Shown: positions 53,041 to 62,161, counted from the stretch's first letter. The stretch is 64,000 nucleotides of DNA from SSSZ01 sp036732025 (GCA_036732025.1 DAINDE010000020.1:1-64000); one strand, 5' to 3'. Numbers and translations: made by a program. The notes: a model not told the origin generated them from the sequence alone.

Positions 53041-53672
53041 GGGGACACCGCCAATTCGTCGATACGCAACCGCAGCCCTTCCTGCGACACCAGCGCCGGC
53101 ACCTGGGTGATGCCCAGGCGGCGGGTGAGCAGGCCCTGCTGGTCGTAGTAAACCGGGAGGCGCCAGGACTGCATCAGATCCAGGTAGGAGCCGCCGACCA
53201 GGATCGGCTTGACGCGTCCCTGGTACAGGGCGATCAACTGTCGCGCCCGGCTGATCTGACGCGGGTCGCGGGCATCGAAGAACAGCAGGTGCCGGGACAG
53301 CGACACCACCTCCAGCGGGTTCTTGCGCGTGCCGGCGGCAAACAGCAGTTCGCCCTGGGGGCCGAGGATGTTGCGATCCAGACTGAAGCTCGGATCGAAG
53401 TAGAAGGTCCGCGCTGCTTCGGCCGCACGCAGGCCGGTGATCGGCGGCGGATTCTTCACGGTCGCGACGCCCCGTTCCCGGGCTTCTGCTTCCAGGCGCC
53501 CGAGTTCGCCGCTGCGTTCCTTGTCGCGCAGGCGCTGCTCGATCATCTGGAGCAGATGGGGTTCGCTGATCGCGTAGGTCGGCCCGATGACGCCCAGATC
53601 CATAGCCCGCACGCCAGCCGCGCCCAGCATCAGGCAGAGCACCAGAGGAGCGGACACGATGCCGCGTTTCAT
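53037..53672 (-). CDS. traW: TraW, F-type pilus assembly protein
   Basis: 211 residues from MKRGIVSAPLVLCLMLGAAG, the signal-peptide start that overlaps the upstream stop (ATGA); an ATG 21 bases earlier is possible. DLGVIGPTYAISEPHLLQMI and YYDQQGLLTRRLGITQVPAL match TraW (F 210 residues). Periplasmic; works with TrbC to build the pilus. Adjacent to traU as in F. Confidence 0.92.
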   Translation of the reverse strand: MKRGIVSAPLVLCLMLGAAGVRAMDLGVIGPTYAISEPHLLQMIEQRLRDKERSGELGRLEAEARERGVATVKNPPPITGLRAAEAARTFYFDPSFSLDRNILGPQGELLFAAGTRKNPLEVVSLSRHLLFFDARDPRQISRARQLIALYQGRVKPILVGGSYLDLMQSWRLPVYYDQQGLLTRRLGITQVPALVSQEGLRLRIDELAVSP

Positions 53673-54046
53673 CGCGCCCTCCCGGCCGGGCAACGGATCT
53701 GTCCGGCGAATCGCTCGCGGGCGGCGCTATCGCGCAGGTGGCTGGCACGGATCAGTCCCATCAGCACCGGATCGCCGTCACCGGCCGACATCGCTTGGCG
53801 CAGCTCACTCGTGGTGAGTGCCCGGCCGCAACGTTGCTCGAAGGCCGCGAGATAGTCCTTGGCGCCGGTTTCAGCGGCGGGGGCGATTTGCCGCAGGAGG
53901 CCGAGATAGTCGGCCAGCGGCATGTCATTGATCCCCAGAGTCGTCGGCGTCCCGTGGATCGGCCCGCGGGCCGGACTGGACTGGCCCCGGGCAGCCGGCT
54001 GGGTCAAGAGGCCGAGCAGCGTGAGGAGCAGAAGGGCCTTGGTCAT
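53669..54046 (-). CDS. Secreted protein of unknown function between S26 peptidase and traW
   Basis: 125 residues starting MTKALLLLTLLGLLTQPAARG, a signal peptide; an earlier ATG at 54079 runs into the preceding gene and is less likely. The mature part holds LADYLGLLRQIAPAAETGAK and two cysteines (QRCGR and IRCPAG). No family recognised. Overlaps the traW start by four bases, so it is made with the pilus assembly proteins. Might be a small periplasmic partner of TraW or TrbI. Confidence 0.68.
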   Translation of the reverse strand: MTKALLLLTLLGLLTQPAARGQSSPARGPIHGTPTTLGINDMPLADYLGLLRQIAPAAETGAKDYLAAFEQRCGRALTTSELRQAMSAGDGDPVLMGLIRASHLRDSAARERFAGQIRCPAGRAR

Positions 54047-54056
54047 GGCGCGCCTT

Positions 54057-54635
54057 TCAATACAGTGGAACCACGACACCGACCACCTGCTCGGCCCGTA
54101 CCAGGCCGCTGTCCTGGTAGCGCGAGTCGAAGGAGTCGGGGCTGGTGCCCTGCACGTAGTAGTGCCCGGGCGGGATGACGGTGGGCGTAATCGGTACGAG
54201 GGGACGATGGTCGTAGGCCTGCAGCTTGGCCACGCCGACCTCCTCGCCGTTGATCGCCACGTGCCGATCGGCGACGGTCACGGCATCTCCCGGCAAGCCC
54301 CGCACGATCTTGAAGAAGGGTTGGCCGCGCAGCCCTGGATAACGCATCTGCGCCTCACCGTCGAACGAGAAGACGATGAAGTCGCCGCGCCGCAGGGGGC
54401 GGGGGCCGCGCACCAGCCAGGCGATGCGATACGGCAGGCTCGGCGTCCAGTTGAAGAGCACGGGCAGCCGCGGCGTCGCATCGATGAAGAGCCGGGCATA
54501 GGCCAAGCCCCAGATCGCCAAGATCGGCAGGTAGAGATACCAGCGCCGGCGCACATGGCGCAGGAAATCGGCAAAATGCTTGACGGCTCGCCGCCCTAGG
54601 CCGGGTAGCGCCTGTTGGACCGGTTCGGAATTCAT
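54057..54635 (-). CDS. S26-family signal peptidase of RP4 TraF type
   Basis: 192 residues: one membrane helix (YLYLPILAIWGLAYARLF, about 33-51), then the RP4-TraF-like motif N62-W-T-P-S66-L-P-Y-R with catalytic Ser66, and FFKIVRGLPGDAVTV with catalytic Lys109; the C-terminal SFDSRYQDSGLV corresponds to the conserved SxDSRxxG box. In RP4 the enzyme cuts and circularises the pilin TrbC. A protease of this kind is also present in gonococcal-island-type systems, so it probably processes TraA (62190). Start overlaps the trbI stop (ATGA). Confidence 0.88.
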   Translation of the reverse strand: MNSEPVQQALPGLGRRAVKHFADFLRHVRRRWYLYLPILAIWGLAYARLFIDATPRLPVLFNWTPSLPYRIAWLVRGPRPLRRGDFIVFSFDGEAQMRYPGLRGQPFFKIVRGLPGDAVTVADRHVAINGEEVGVAKLQAYDHRPLVPITPTVIPPGHYYVQGTSPDSFDSRYQDSGLVRAEQVVGVVVPLY

Positions 54636-55000
54636 GGCGCGGCCACCTTTCTGCGCAGCTGCGCCGTCAGGTCGACGGTATTCGGCGTCGGTCCGGCCAC
54701 GGCGGTCCTGAGGATTACCAGGCAGTTGCATTCCCGCGGCAACTCATCGAGGGCGAGCGGCAGGCGCTGGGCGAAGGCCCGGGCCATGACGAGCGCCTTC
54801 TGGCGGTCTTCCTCCGAGCTTGCCTTGGTGAGGATCTGGGTGAACTCGGCTTCCTTCGCGCGGTACACCTCGGCCACATCGACCACGCCGATGACCAGAG
54901 CCGGCCGTAGTACCCAGCGGTCGTAGGCCGCAAGCGCGGCGGCCACCACGACCAGGGTGGCCAGGCCCTGGGCCAGCCATTGGGGAACGGTGGCTTTCAT
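54632..55000 (-). CDS. trbI: TrbI, F-type pilus assembly/retraction protein
   Basis: 122 residues (F TrbI 128) with an N-terminal membrane helix (QGLATLVVVAAALAAYDRWV), then VVDVAEVYRAKEAEFTQILT and a C-terminal conserved ECNCLVILRTAVAGP. Inner-membrane protein with a periplasmic domain; in F it affects pilus outgrowth and retraction. Placed between traC and the peptidase, and coupled to both by ATGA overlaps. Confidence 0.87.
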   Translation of the reverse strand: MKATVPQWLAQGLATLVVVAAALAAYDRWVLRPALVIGVVDVAEVYRAKEAEFTQILTKASSEEDRQKALVMARAFAQRLPLALDELPRECNCLVILRTAVAGPTPNTVDLTAQLRRKVAAP

Positions 55001-57564
55001 ACCGCGTGCCCCCGGCGGCGCAGCAGTTCGCCGATCGCCTCGTCGATGGACAGGCCCTGGGCACGCAATTCGTCGATCGGCGCGTTGTCTTCCAACTTGT
55101 TGGAGAAGAGCAGGTGGGTCGCCGGATCGAGGATGTTGCGGGCGACGCCTTCGCCCACGGGGGAAGAGATGTACACCTCGGAGAACACGCCGGCCTCGGT
55201 GCGTAGCGAGTTCAACAGCCGCTTCTTCGGTTCGTCCATGGTGAGCCGGCCCTTCCTATCGAGCATCTCGATGGACTCCGGCTTCTGCCGCAGCAGGAAG
55301 ACCCAGTCCGAGCAGTTGAAGGCCGCTTCCATCTGCGCCGAGCCGTAGTAGTCATCGGCGCTTTGGGTCGCCGTGCCGAGTGCGCCGCCGTACTTGCGGG
55401 CGCGGCGGGCGGCTTCCTCGATCACGGCGGCCTTGACCGGATCGTCGGCGCCGATGTCGCCGAGTTGCTGCTTCAACTCGTCGACGAACAGCACCTTGCG
55501 CCGGTTGCGGGTCAGGTACATCTCGCCGGTGATCCGGTGCAGCAGCAGGATGTTGACCACCGCGTGCAGGTCGGGGCGGCGCTTCAACTCCTCGTTCTCG
55601 ATGACGATAAAGTCGTTGGAAAAATCGACGTTGTTCTTGCCCTCGAAGAAGCGCTCGTACTGCCCGCCCTTGGCGTAGGGGTTGAGCATGATGGCGAGGT
55701 CCTTGATGCGCTGGTCGCCGACCACGCCCAGTTCCTCGATGGTTCCGCCCTTGAAGGCGTCGCGCAGCCCCGAGATGCGCAGCTCGTTGCCGTATTCGCG
55801 CCAGAGCTTCAACACCATCGCCGAGATCGCCTTGTACTGGACCTCTTCGAGCGCATGCTGCATCGAGCACATCTTGGCGATGCCGGGCACCAGCATGTCG
55901 ATGTCTTCATTGATGTCGACGATGTGGGTGAAGGGGTCGAGACAGATATCCACGTCGGGCCGGAACTCGATGTAGGTGCCCTTCGCCTTGCGGCAGAGCT
56001 TTTCGAAGGAGCGGCCCAAGTCGAGCATCCAGACCTTGGCGCCGATGGCGCGGTAGGACCAGGCCATCTCGTTCATCAGCACCGACTTGCCCGAGCCGGG
56101 GGCGCCGATGATGGCAAAGTTGTAGTTGCCCAGGTCGTTGTCGAAGATGTCCAACGTCATCAACTGGCCGCGGCGGCCGCCGAAGACCAGGGCCGGGGTG
56201 CGCGTGCCGCGCCACTCGGCGATCAGCGGTGCCATGTGGATGGCGTTGGCCATGGTCTTGCGCGTGACGCGGCGCATCTTTACGAGGTCCTTGTGGAACT
56301 TCTCGGTCAGCGTCATGGGGAGGCTCGCCAGCAAGGCCTGGCGGTGCATGTAGGCATCGGCGTTCAACTGGAAGCCGCGGCCGCGCCAGATGGCATTGGC
56401 AGCTTCGTGGGCGGCAACCGCTTTCTCGGGGGCGGTGAAGAGGGCGAGTTGGTGGTAGAGGCTCACCAGGCTGCCGCCGGTATCGATGGCATCGGCCGCA
56501 GCGGTCCAGTCGTCCAGTTTCTTTTTCACGTCCGGCATCACGTCGGCCATCTTCGACTTGGCGTTCTGGGTGGCCCGCACATGGTTGGCGGTGACCACCG
56601 ACTTGGTGACGTTGGGGTCCAGCACCTGCACGCCCAGGGTGAGCAGGAAGGGCGCGCTGTACTGCAAGGCCGGCTGCATCAGGTCGCCGATCAGCGACCC
56701 CATCTGCCACAGCGCGAAGCGTTCCGGGAAACTCTTGATCGAGAAGAAGCGCGCCTCCAGCACCTCAGGGCTGGCTTCCTTCCACAGGGTGAGGCCGCTG
56801 GGGTGCGGGTCCTGGATGGTGTCGAAGTCCACGATCTGGTCGCGCAACTCGCGGCCATCGTCGTAGTGCAGGTCCGGTGCATCGGTCTGGGAGATGCGGT
56901 CGGGGTTGGTGAAGAGCGCGCACCAGTTGATGAGGTCGGCGGCATCGCAGACGCGGTTGGGCAGCGAGGCCGAGCGAAGGGTTGACGACATGGAATCGCG
57001 CAGCGCCATCAACTCGTCGCGCTTGTTGAGATCCTCGGGGTCGCCGGGAAAAGCGACGGAGAGCATCAAGCGGAAATCCCGGATCGTGTAGTGGAAGCCG
57101 GCGGTGAGCGACTTCTGTGCGCCTTGCAGCAGGTGGCCGACGCGCTGGCGGGCGAGTTTCCTGAACAGGTTCCCGTTGCGGGCCGGCCGGCCCCACTGCT
57201 TGGCCTGCTCCGCCTGATCCCCGTCCTCGACGCGCAGGTTTGCGTAATGGCGCAACTGGGTACGCACCTGGGGCGAGCCGAACAGGTGGAACTGGATGCC
57301 GGTGCCGGGGGGACAGTTGGCATAGAGCGAGACCAGGACTTCCGCCATGCGCTCGTCGGCGCCCGACTGCGGCATGAGCTCGAGCATGACGCCCATGCTG
57401 TCGCGGTTGACGAAGATTTTTTCGGGGGCGAGATAGGCGGAGTAGGGCAGCCAGTTGGCGAACTGCTCGGCCGGCGTATCGACCGGCTGGGCGAAGGGAA
57501 AGCGCTGTGGCTGCCGGCCGTCGCGATGGGGGCCGATCGGGGGATTGCTGTGGGGGGCGTTCAT
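54997..57564 (-). CDS. traC: TraC, F-type secretion ATPase
   Basis: VirB4-type ATPase that powers pilus assembly. 855 residues (F TraC 875) from MNAPHSNPPIG; a start at 57591 would overlap traV. F-type N-terminal domain with VNRDSMGVMLELMPQSGADE, Walker A IIGAPGSGKSVLMNEMAW near residue 490, Walker B KVLFVDELKQQLGD near 695, and ATQSADDYYGSAQMEAAFNC after it. Cytoplasmic, at the base of the machine. All ATPase motifs intact. Confidence 0.95.
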   Translation of the reverse strand: MNAPHSNPPIGPHRDGRQPQRFPFAQPVDTPAEQFANWLPYSAYLAPEKIFVNRDSMGVMLELMPQSGADERMAEVLVSLYANCPPGTGIQFHLFGSPQVRTQLRHYANLRVEDGDQAEQAKQWGRPARNGNLFRKLARQRVGHLLQGAQKSLTAGFHYTIRDFRLMLSVAFPGDPEDLNKRDELMALRDSMSSTLRSASLPNRVCDAADLINWCALFTNPDRISQTDAPDLHYDDGRELRDQIVDFDTIQDPHPSGLTLWKEASPEVLEARFFSIKSFPERFALWQMGSLIGDLMQPALQYSAPFLLTLGVQVLDPNVTKSVVTANHVRATQNAKSKMADVMPDVKKKLDDWTAAADAIDTGGSLVSLYHQLALFTAPEKAVAAHEAANAIWRGRGFQLNADAYMHRQALLASLPMTLTEKFHKDLVKMRRVTRKTMANAIHMAPLIAEWRGTRTPALVFGGRRGQLMTLDIFDNDLGNYNFAIIGAPGSGKSVLMNEMAWSYRAIGAKVWMLDLGRSFEKLCRKAKGTYIEFRPDVDICLDPFTHIVDINEDIDMLVPGIAKMCSMQHALEEVQYKAISAMVLKLWREYGNELRISGLRDAFKGGTIEELGVVGDQRIKDLAIMLNPYAKGGQYERFFEGKNNVDFSNDFIVIENEELKRRPDLHAVVNILLLHRITGEMYLTRNRRKVLFVDELKQQLGDIGADDPVKAAVIEEAARRARKYGGALGTATQSADDYYGSAQMEAAFNCSDWVFLLRQKPESIEMLDRKGRLTMDEPKKRLLNSLRTEAGVFSEVYISSPVGEGVARNILDPATHLLFSNKLEDNAPIDELRAQGLSIDEAIGELLRRRGHAV

Positions 57565-57571
57565 GGCGACC

Positions 57572-58159
57572 TCACTGCGGACGGTTGGCATTGGGCCCGG
57601 CGAACGGGGGCCGTTGCGGCAACATCGGCGCGGCCTGCGCGTTGGTGCCGGCGTTCGGCCCGGCCGGGGTTTCCGTTGCTGACTTGGGTGGCGCCTTTAG
57701 TGGCGCATAGGCGTCGCGGATCTGGCGCTGGACGTGGTCGATCAGCCACTGGCCGTTGTCCACCTGGACATAGACGTAGCCCTGGTCGTAGAGATCGCCG
57801 TCGGCGTCTTCCCAGGGCTTGATCCACAAGCGCAGCAGGCGGGCCTGGGAGCGCAAGGGGCTGGGCGTAACGGTCGGGTCGGAAATGCTGGCAGCGCCGG
57901 ACGAGGGGGCGGGCAGGGCTGATTCGGGAGGATTCGCTTCGGAGGCTTCTTTTCGTGGGGCGGCCGACCGTTTGGCCCGTTGGCCGGGCAGGTTGTTGTG
58001 GACGGCGTTGGCGTAGGTACCCGACACCGAGTCGCAGGCGACACCCTCCGGGGCCTTGCAGGCGTACTTCGAGTCGCCGCCCAATCCGGACATGTTCATG
58101 CAGGCGCCCAAGGGGAGCAGCAGGCAGAGGGCGCCGATGCGCAGCACGAGCGTCTTCAT
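57572..58159 (-). CDS. traV: TraV, outer-membrane core lipoprotein
   Basis: 195 residues from MKTLVLRIGALCLLLPLGAC, with lipobox LGAC and the lipidated cysteine at residue 20; then CKAPEGVACDSVSGTYANAV, the TraV signature with two further cysteines. The middle is low-complexity (Pro, Ala, Ser). With TraK and TraB it forms the outer core complex of the F-type T4SS. Overlaps the dsbC stop by ATGA. Confidence 0.9.
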   Translation of the reverse strand: MKTLVLRIGALCLLLPLGACMNMSGLGGDSKYACKAPEGVACDSVSGTYANAVHNNLPGQRAKRSAAPRKEASEANPPESALPAPSSGAASISDPTVTPSPLRSQARLLRLWIKPWEDADGDLYDQGYVYVQVDNGQWLIDHVQRQIRDAYAPLKAPPKSATETPAGPNAGTNAQAAPMLPQRPPFAGPNANRPQ

Positions 58160-58992
58160 GGCTGCTGCTCCGCGGTGGCTTGCGGCGTCGTTGGTGAAGA
58201 GACCTGCGCGAGGCGTGCTTCCAGCACCGCACGTCCCACGAAGCCCTCGGTGCGGCTGCCGTCCTCCCAGATCAGGGTGGGCGTGCCTTGGATGCCGAGT
58301 TGGTGGGCCAGTCCGAGGTTGCGGGCGATCGGGTGGTCGCAGGCGGCATCGATCTTGAGCGCGCTGTCGTCGCCGTGGAGCATCAGGCGCTGCCAGGCTG
58401 CTGCGCGATCGCCCGCGCACCAGATGGCGATGGGCTTGGCGTCGCCTTGGAACGGGACGAGGAAGGTGTAGAGGGTGACGTTGTCGAGGCCGGCCAGTTC
58501 GGGCTCCAGTTGCTTGCAATAGGGGCAGTTGGGATCGCTGAAGACGGCCACCTTGCGCTGGCCATTGCCGCGGACCGTCTTGATCGCATCACTGAGCGGC
58601 AGTTGATCGAAGGCGATGGGGGCCGCTGCCGTGCGCACGCTTTCCGGGGCCGATCCGCGGGCGCCATTCACGCCGTTGGCCTGCGTCAGTTTCGGGCCGG
58701 TGATGTCGCGCAGGGTCTCGGTATCGAACAGGCGGCCGAAGAGGAAGTAGCGCGGGTTGCTGGCCGAGACGTAGGCCACGTTGCCGTTCATCCACACTTC
58801 ATAGAGGCCGCCGATGGGCGAGCGGGTGAGCTCGGTGAAGTGCGTGCCCGGATGGGCTTTCTGCAAGGCCGCCAGCAGGCGCTTCTCGTCGGGCGTGGCG
58901 GCGTCGGCGCCGGCGAATGGTCCGAGGAGTGTCGCGCTCAGGGCCGCGACGAGCACGCGCCGGGGCCGGCACACTGATTCAGTAGTTGCCAT
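58156..58992 (-). CDS. dsbC: DsbC-type disulfide isomerase of the transfer system
   Basis: 278 residues: signal peptide (VLVAALSATLLGPFAGADA), a DsbC N-terminal dimerisation domain (GGLYEVWMNGNVAYVSASNP), and a thioredoxin domain with C156-P-Y-C159 in VFSDPNCPYCKQLEPELAGL and cis-Pro motif IQGTPTLIWEDG. Periplasmic isomerase, expected to fold TraN, TraU, TraH and TraV. A dsbC between traB and traV is typical of gonococcal-island-class operons. Overlaps the 3' end of traB by 14 bases. Confidence 0.92.
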   Translation of the reverse strand: MATTESVCRPRRVLVAALSATLLGPFAGADAATPDEKRLLAALQKAHPGTHFTELTRSPIGGLYEVWMNGNVAYVSASNPRYFLFGRLFDTETLRDITGPKLTQANGVNGARGSAPESVRTAAAPIAFDQLPLSDAIKTVRGNGQRKVAVFSDPNCPYCKQLEPELAGLDNVTLYTFLVPFQGDAKPIAIWCAGDRAAAWQRLMLHGDDSALKIDAACDHPIARNLGLAHQLGIQGTPTLIWEDGSRTEGFVGRAVLEARLAQVSSPTTPQATAEQQP

Positions 58993-60403
58993 CGTCGGAG
59001 GTCTCCAGATAGCGGGTTTCGGGGGAGTTCGGGGAGTGGGCGAGGCGCGCGGAAGACGGGTCGCCCGCCGCCATGGGGACGTCGATGCGCACGCCCTTGG
59101 TGATCACCACGTCGACTTCGCGGCCGGCATCGACCTCGATGACCGGGAAGGTGTTCTCGGCGAGCTTGATGTAGTACTGGGCCAGCCGGTCCAGGGCCTT
59201 GCCGACGCCGCTGCCGAGACCGGCGCGGTAGGCTTCGGCCCCCGTGGCGCTGGCGACCGTGCCCAGCGCCGAGGTGCTGTATTCCGTCGACGAGGTGGCC
59301 AGGCCCTGGCCGATGCCGCTGACCACGCCGGCCAGCAGCGCATTGGCGAGCATCTGGCCCTGCTTGGTGACCAGGCGTCCGCGCATGCCGACCTTGCCGT
59401 CCTCGCCATAGACGCTGCCCTGGATCTTCACTTCCAGCGTCACGCCGTCGGCGCGCACGCAGGACAGGCTCTCGGTGCGCAGGTAGGCGCGCTCGGAGCT
59501 GATGTCGCCGTAGCCGGCTGCGATCACGAAGCACTCGCGGTATTCGGCGCGAAAGCGGTTGGGCAGGACCGAGTTGTCCGAAAGGCGGATCAGGACTGGG
59601 TGGGGATTGGACTGGGACTGGCCGCCGGTCGGCGCATCCAGCCCGCCCAGCAGCGTGCCGCGGGTAAAACTCACCGGCAGGAAGGTGGAGACGGTCCGGG
59701 CAAGTGCTTGCGACGTGCCACCCGAGGCCGGGTCCGAATTGACACCGGTGTTCGCGATCGGAGCGCCAGTGCCGGTGCGGGATCGGTCCGCGACGGTGAT
59801 GCGCGTGATCGCGGGCTGCGGCGCCGCCAGCGGTGTCGGTAGCAAGGCGTCGCCTGGGGTGCCGCTTGGCATCGCGGCGGCGGGCGAACCCTTGGAAGGC
59901 GGCGGGGCGGGGGGCAGGCTCGCCGCCGGCGGCAAGGTGTTCGGCGTAGCCGCGACGGGGGTGGGCGCCGCCGGGGTGGCGGCCGCTTGCTGTGCCGAGG
60001 TCAGCCGCTGTTCCAGGTCCGCGAAGCGCTGCATGGTCTTCGCTTCGAAGGCTTGGGCATTCTTGTTGAGCCGCCCTTGCTCTTCGCGTTCGTTCTCGTA
60101 CTGGGCGAGCTTGCGTCCGGCCGTGCCGACCCATTGATCCACCGGATTGACCTGGCCGCCGGGTGGCATGACGTCGATGTTGGTGACTGCACTCGGTTGC
60201 CCGGCGGACGCTTGGGCGGCGCCGGTCTTCGGCGGGTTGCCGGTAAAGGCGAAGATCAGCCAGAGCAGCCCGACTCCGCCGGCCAACAAAGCGCTGAGCA
60301 TGGCGTATTGGCGTTGCCGGGGGGAGAGGTGCTGCAGTACGTGCTGCGACAGACGCTGCGGCCAGCCGCGCAGGGCCTGGAAGGAGGGCTGCGGCGTGGT
60401 CAT
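58979..60403 (-). CDS. traB: TraB, T4SS core scaffold (VirB10-like)
   Basis: 474 residues (F TraB 475). Cytoplasmic tail, membrane helix (QYAMLSALLAGGVGLLWLIF), coiled coil with NEREEQGRLNKNAQAFEAKT, proline-rich spacer, and a C-terminal VirB10/TrbI beta-barrel domain with RLSDNSVLPNRFRAEYRECF, RTESLSCVRADG and GMRGRLVTKQGQMLANALLA. Spans both membranes to link ATPase and outer core. ATGA overlap with traK. Confidence 0.95.
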   Translation of the reverse strand: MTTPQPSFQALRGWPQRLSQHVLQHLSPRQRQYAMLSALLAGGVGLLWLIFAFTGNPPKTGAAQASAGQPSAVTNIDVMPPGGQVNPVDQWVGTAGRKLAQYENEREEQGRLNKNAQAFEAKTMQRFADLEQRLTSAQQAAATPAAPTPVAATPNTLPPAASLPPAPPPSKGSPAAAMPSGTPGDALLPTPLAAPQPAITRITVADRSRTGTGAPIANTGVNSDPASGGTSQALARTVSTFLPVSFTRGTLLGGLDAPTGGQSQSNPHPVLIRLSDNSVLPNRFRAEYRECFVIAAGYGDISSERAYLRTESLSCVRADGVTLEVKIQGSVYGEDGKVGMRGRLVTKQGQMLANALLAGVVSGIGQGLATSSTEYSTSALGTVASATGAEAYRAGLGSGVGKALDRLAQYYIKLAENTFPVIEVDAGREVDVVITKGVRIDVPMAAGDPSSARLAHSPNSPETRYLETSDDGNY

Positions 60404-61293
60404 GGCGCCTCTCCTCGGCGGATCACGTAGACGCTGGTGCTCTCGCCGGGGCGTAGGTTGTGCTGCTCGATGCTGACACCGGCGACGCCGCCGGCCTCGC
60501 GATCGAACTCCGGTTCGGCCAGCACCATGGGGGCATTGCTGACGTTCTGCAGCAGATACTTCTCGCCGATCAGGCCGCGCCCTTCATACTGGCGTACCAG
60601 CGAGAAGCGCGCTTCGATCCACAGGGGGACCGAGCGCTGAGTCTCGTCGACCCGGACGTCGGGCGGCACCCGGTCCGAAGCCATCGCCACCAGCAGCGCT
60701 TTCATGGCGCGGACCGGGTTGGGTGACGATCCGGCTCCGGCCTGGGCCACGGTGGCTGCCTTCAACGCCCGGGGCGTCCTGTCGCGGATGACGATGGTGT
60801 CGGCGGGCGTGTCGGCGCGGCGCAGCAGCAGCGTGTAGGTGGTGCTCGCCGAGGAGACGAAGAGGTTGATCGGTTTCACGGAATCGCCGACCGGGCGAAC
60901 GTAGATTTCGCCCTTCTCGCGGTCGCACTCCAGCACGACCTCGCCGGCCGGATTGATCGCCGAACTGACACCGCCGCCGGGCGCTGTGCTGCTCATGCCC
61001 TGCGTGGCAGGAAGGGCCGTCGCCGCGCCGCAATGACTCGAATGGATGTTGCCGAACACGTCAGTGATCGGCGCCCCGTCGATGCGGATGCGGGTCGGCT
61101 CCTTGATCGACACGATGGCTTCGACCGACACGCCGTCGCTGGCCTCGACGATCTGCAGCGCTTGGGCGGGCAGGGCCGTCAAGGTGGCGGTGGCGGCCGT
61201 GGCGGCGATTGCAGCACTCATCGCCCATCCGTGCCGAGGCACCAGGACGAACCGATGCGAGGATCGGACTTGGGTTGGTTCAGTTGCCGGCAT
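60400..61293 (-). CDS. traK: TraK, secretin-like outer core protein (VirB9-like)
   Basis: 297 residues (F TraK 242). Start 61293 (MPATEPTQ) overlaps traE by 14 bases and gives a basic N-region before the signal MSAAIAATAATATLTALPAQ; an internal ATG at 61221 is possible. Mature part: EASDGVSVEAIVSIKEPTRI, RIDGAPITDVFGNI and SVPLWIEARFSLVRQYEGRG with LIGEKYLLQN, as in TraK. Forms the outer-membrane ring with TraV and TraB. A longer middle region than in F. Confidence 0.9.
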   Translation of the reverse strand: MPATEPTQVRSSHRFVLVPRHGWAMSAAIAATAATATLTALPAQALQIVEASDGVSVEAIVSIKEPTRIRIDGAPITDVFGNIHSSHCGAATALPATQGMSSTAPGGGVSSAINPAGEVVLECDREKGEIYVRPVGDSVKPINLFVSSASTTYTLLLRRADTPADTIVIRDRTPRALKAATVAQAGAGSSPNPVRAMKALLVAMASDRVPPDVRVDETQRSVPLWIEARFSLVRQYEGRGLIGEKYLLQNVSNAPMVLAEPEFDREAGGVAGVSIEQHNLRPGESTSVYVIRRGEAP

Positions 61294-61846
61294 TGGGCAC
61301 CTCCTTGAAACTCTTCAAATGCATGCGCGCACCGGCGTAGCTGAACTCGACCCGGTAGGCCTTGAGGTCGTTGGCGGTCTCGAAGCCGTTGACCAGGGTG
61401 CGCAGGCGCCCGCGGATGACGATGCTCTGGCCTTCTTCGCTGGGGACGAGTTGCTGGGGCGCGAATACGGTGGCGGCGTTGATGCGCTTCAAGCGTTCGG
61501 CCTCCACTTCCTGCCGCGTCTTGAGCGGGCCGTACTGATCGGGTTCGACGTAGCCGAGCAGGATGTCCTTCTTCCAGTCGATCGAGGCCGGCGTCACGTC
61601 GAGCACCAGCCAGGCGATGAAGCTCCCCATCTGCTCGAGGTATTCGTTGCTGGCCTGGTCGCGGGTGACCCAGAAGGTCTTGTTGAGCGAGGGCGGCACG
61701 ACCACGGTGCGCACCGTCCCCAACAGGTTGAGGATCACCACCAGGGCGAGGATCTGGCCGGCAGCGAGCACGCCGACCGCCAGGCCCAGCCCGCGATTGC
61801 GGCGCCGCATTTCCTTGATGTCGCCGTTGAGCCGTTCGAAGTCCAT
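61280..61846 (-). CDS. traE: TraE, inner-membrane pilus assembly protein
   Basis: 188 residues, the same length as F TraE, with one membrane helix near the N-terminus (GLAVGVLAAGQILALVVIL, about 22-42) and the VirB8-like periplasmic domain (VVVPPSLNKTFWVTRDQASN, YVEPDQYGPLKTRQEVEAER). Bridges the inner-membrane and core parts. Lies 15 bases after traL. Confidence 0.93.
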   Translation of the reverse strand: MDFERLNGDIKEMRRRNRGLGLAVGVLAAGQILALVVILNLLGTVRTVVVPPSLNKTFWVTRDQASNEYLEQMGSFIAWLVLDVTPASIDWKKDILLGYVEPDQYGPLKTRQEVEAERLKRINAATVFAPQQLVPSEEGQSIVIRGRLRTLVNGFETANDLKAYRVEFSYAGARMHLKSFKEVPNAGN

Positions 61847-61861
61847 GGGCTTTCTCCCGGC

Positions 61862-62161
61862 TCAGCCGACCATGCGGTGGATGTGCGACGGCGGCGTGGC
61901 GCGCATCGCGGTCATCGGACTGGCGGGCAGGTGCCAGTACAGCCAGTGGATAGCTAAGGCCGGGTGCTTGTCCGCCTTGAGGCGCGACATCCAGCGCGAG
62001 ACGAAGATGCCAACCGCCACGCAGACGCCGAAGGACAGTCTGCTGCTGGATAGATAGCCGACGAAAAACATGAACAGGATCGGCGCGGCGACATCGACAT
62101 CCCAGAAGCCGATCTTCCATTGGTCATCGAGACGCCGTGGGATATAGGTGTCCGCTTGCAT
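61862..62161 (-). CDS. traL: TraL, pilus assembly protein (VirB3-like)
   Basis: 99 residues (F TraL 91): YIPRRLDDQWKIGFWDVDVA at the N-terminus is the TraL signature, followed by two hydrophobic segments (APILFMFFVGYLSSSR, FGVCVAVGIFVSRWMSR) and LYWHLPASPM near the end. Small inner-membrane protein next to the pilin gene as in all F-type systems. Confidence 0.92.
   Translation of the reverse strand: MQADTYIPRRLDDQWKIGFWDVDVAAPILFMFFVGYLSSSRLSFGVCVAVGIFVSRWMSRLKADKHPALAIHWLYWHLPASPMTAMRATPPSHIHRMVG

Noticed and set aside
55363..56985. 540-codon plus-strand frame opposite traC
   Set aside because: traC has intact ATPase motifs on the minus strand; the antisense product is Gly/Val/Asp-rich without motifs.
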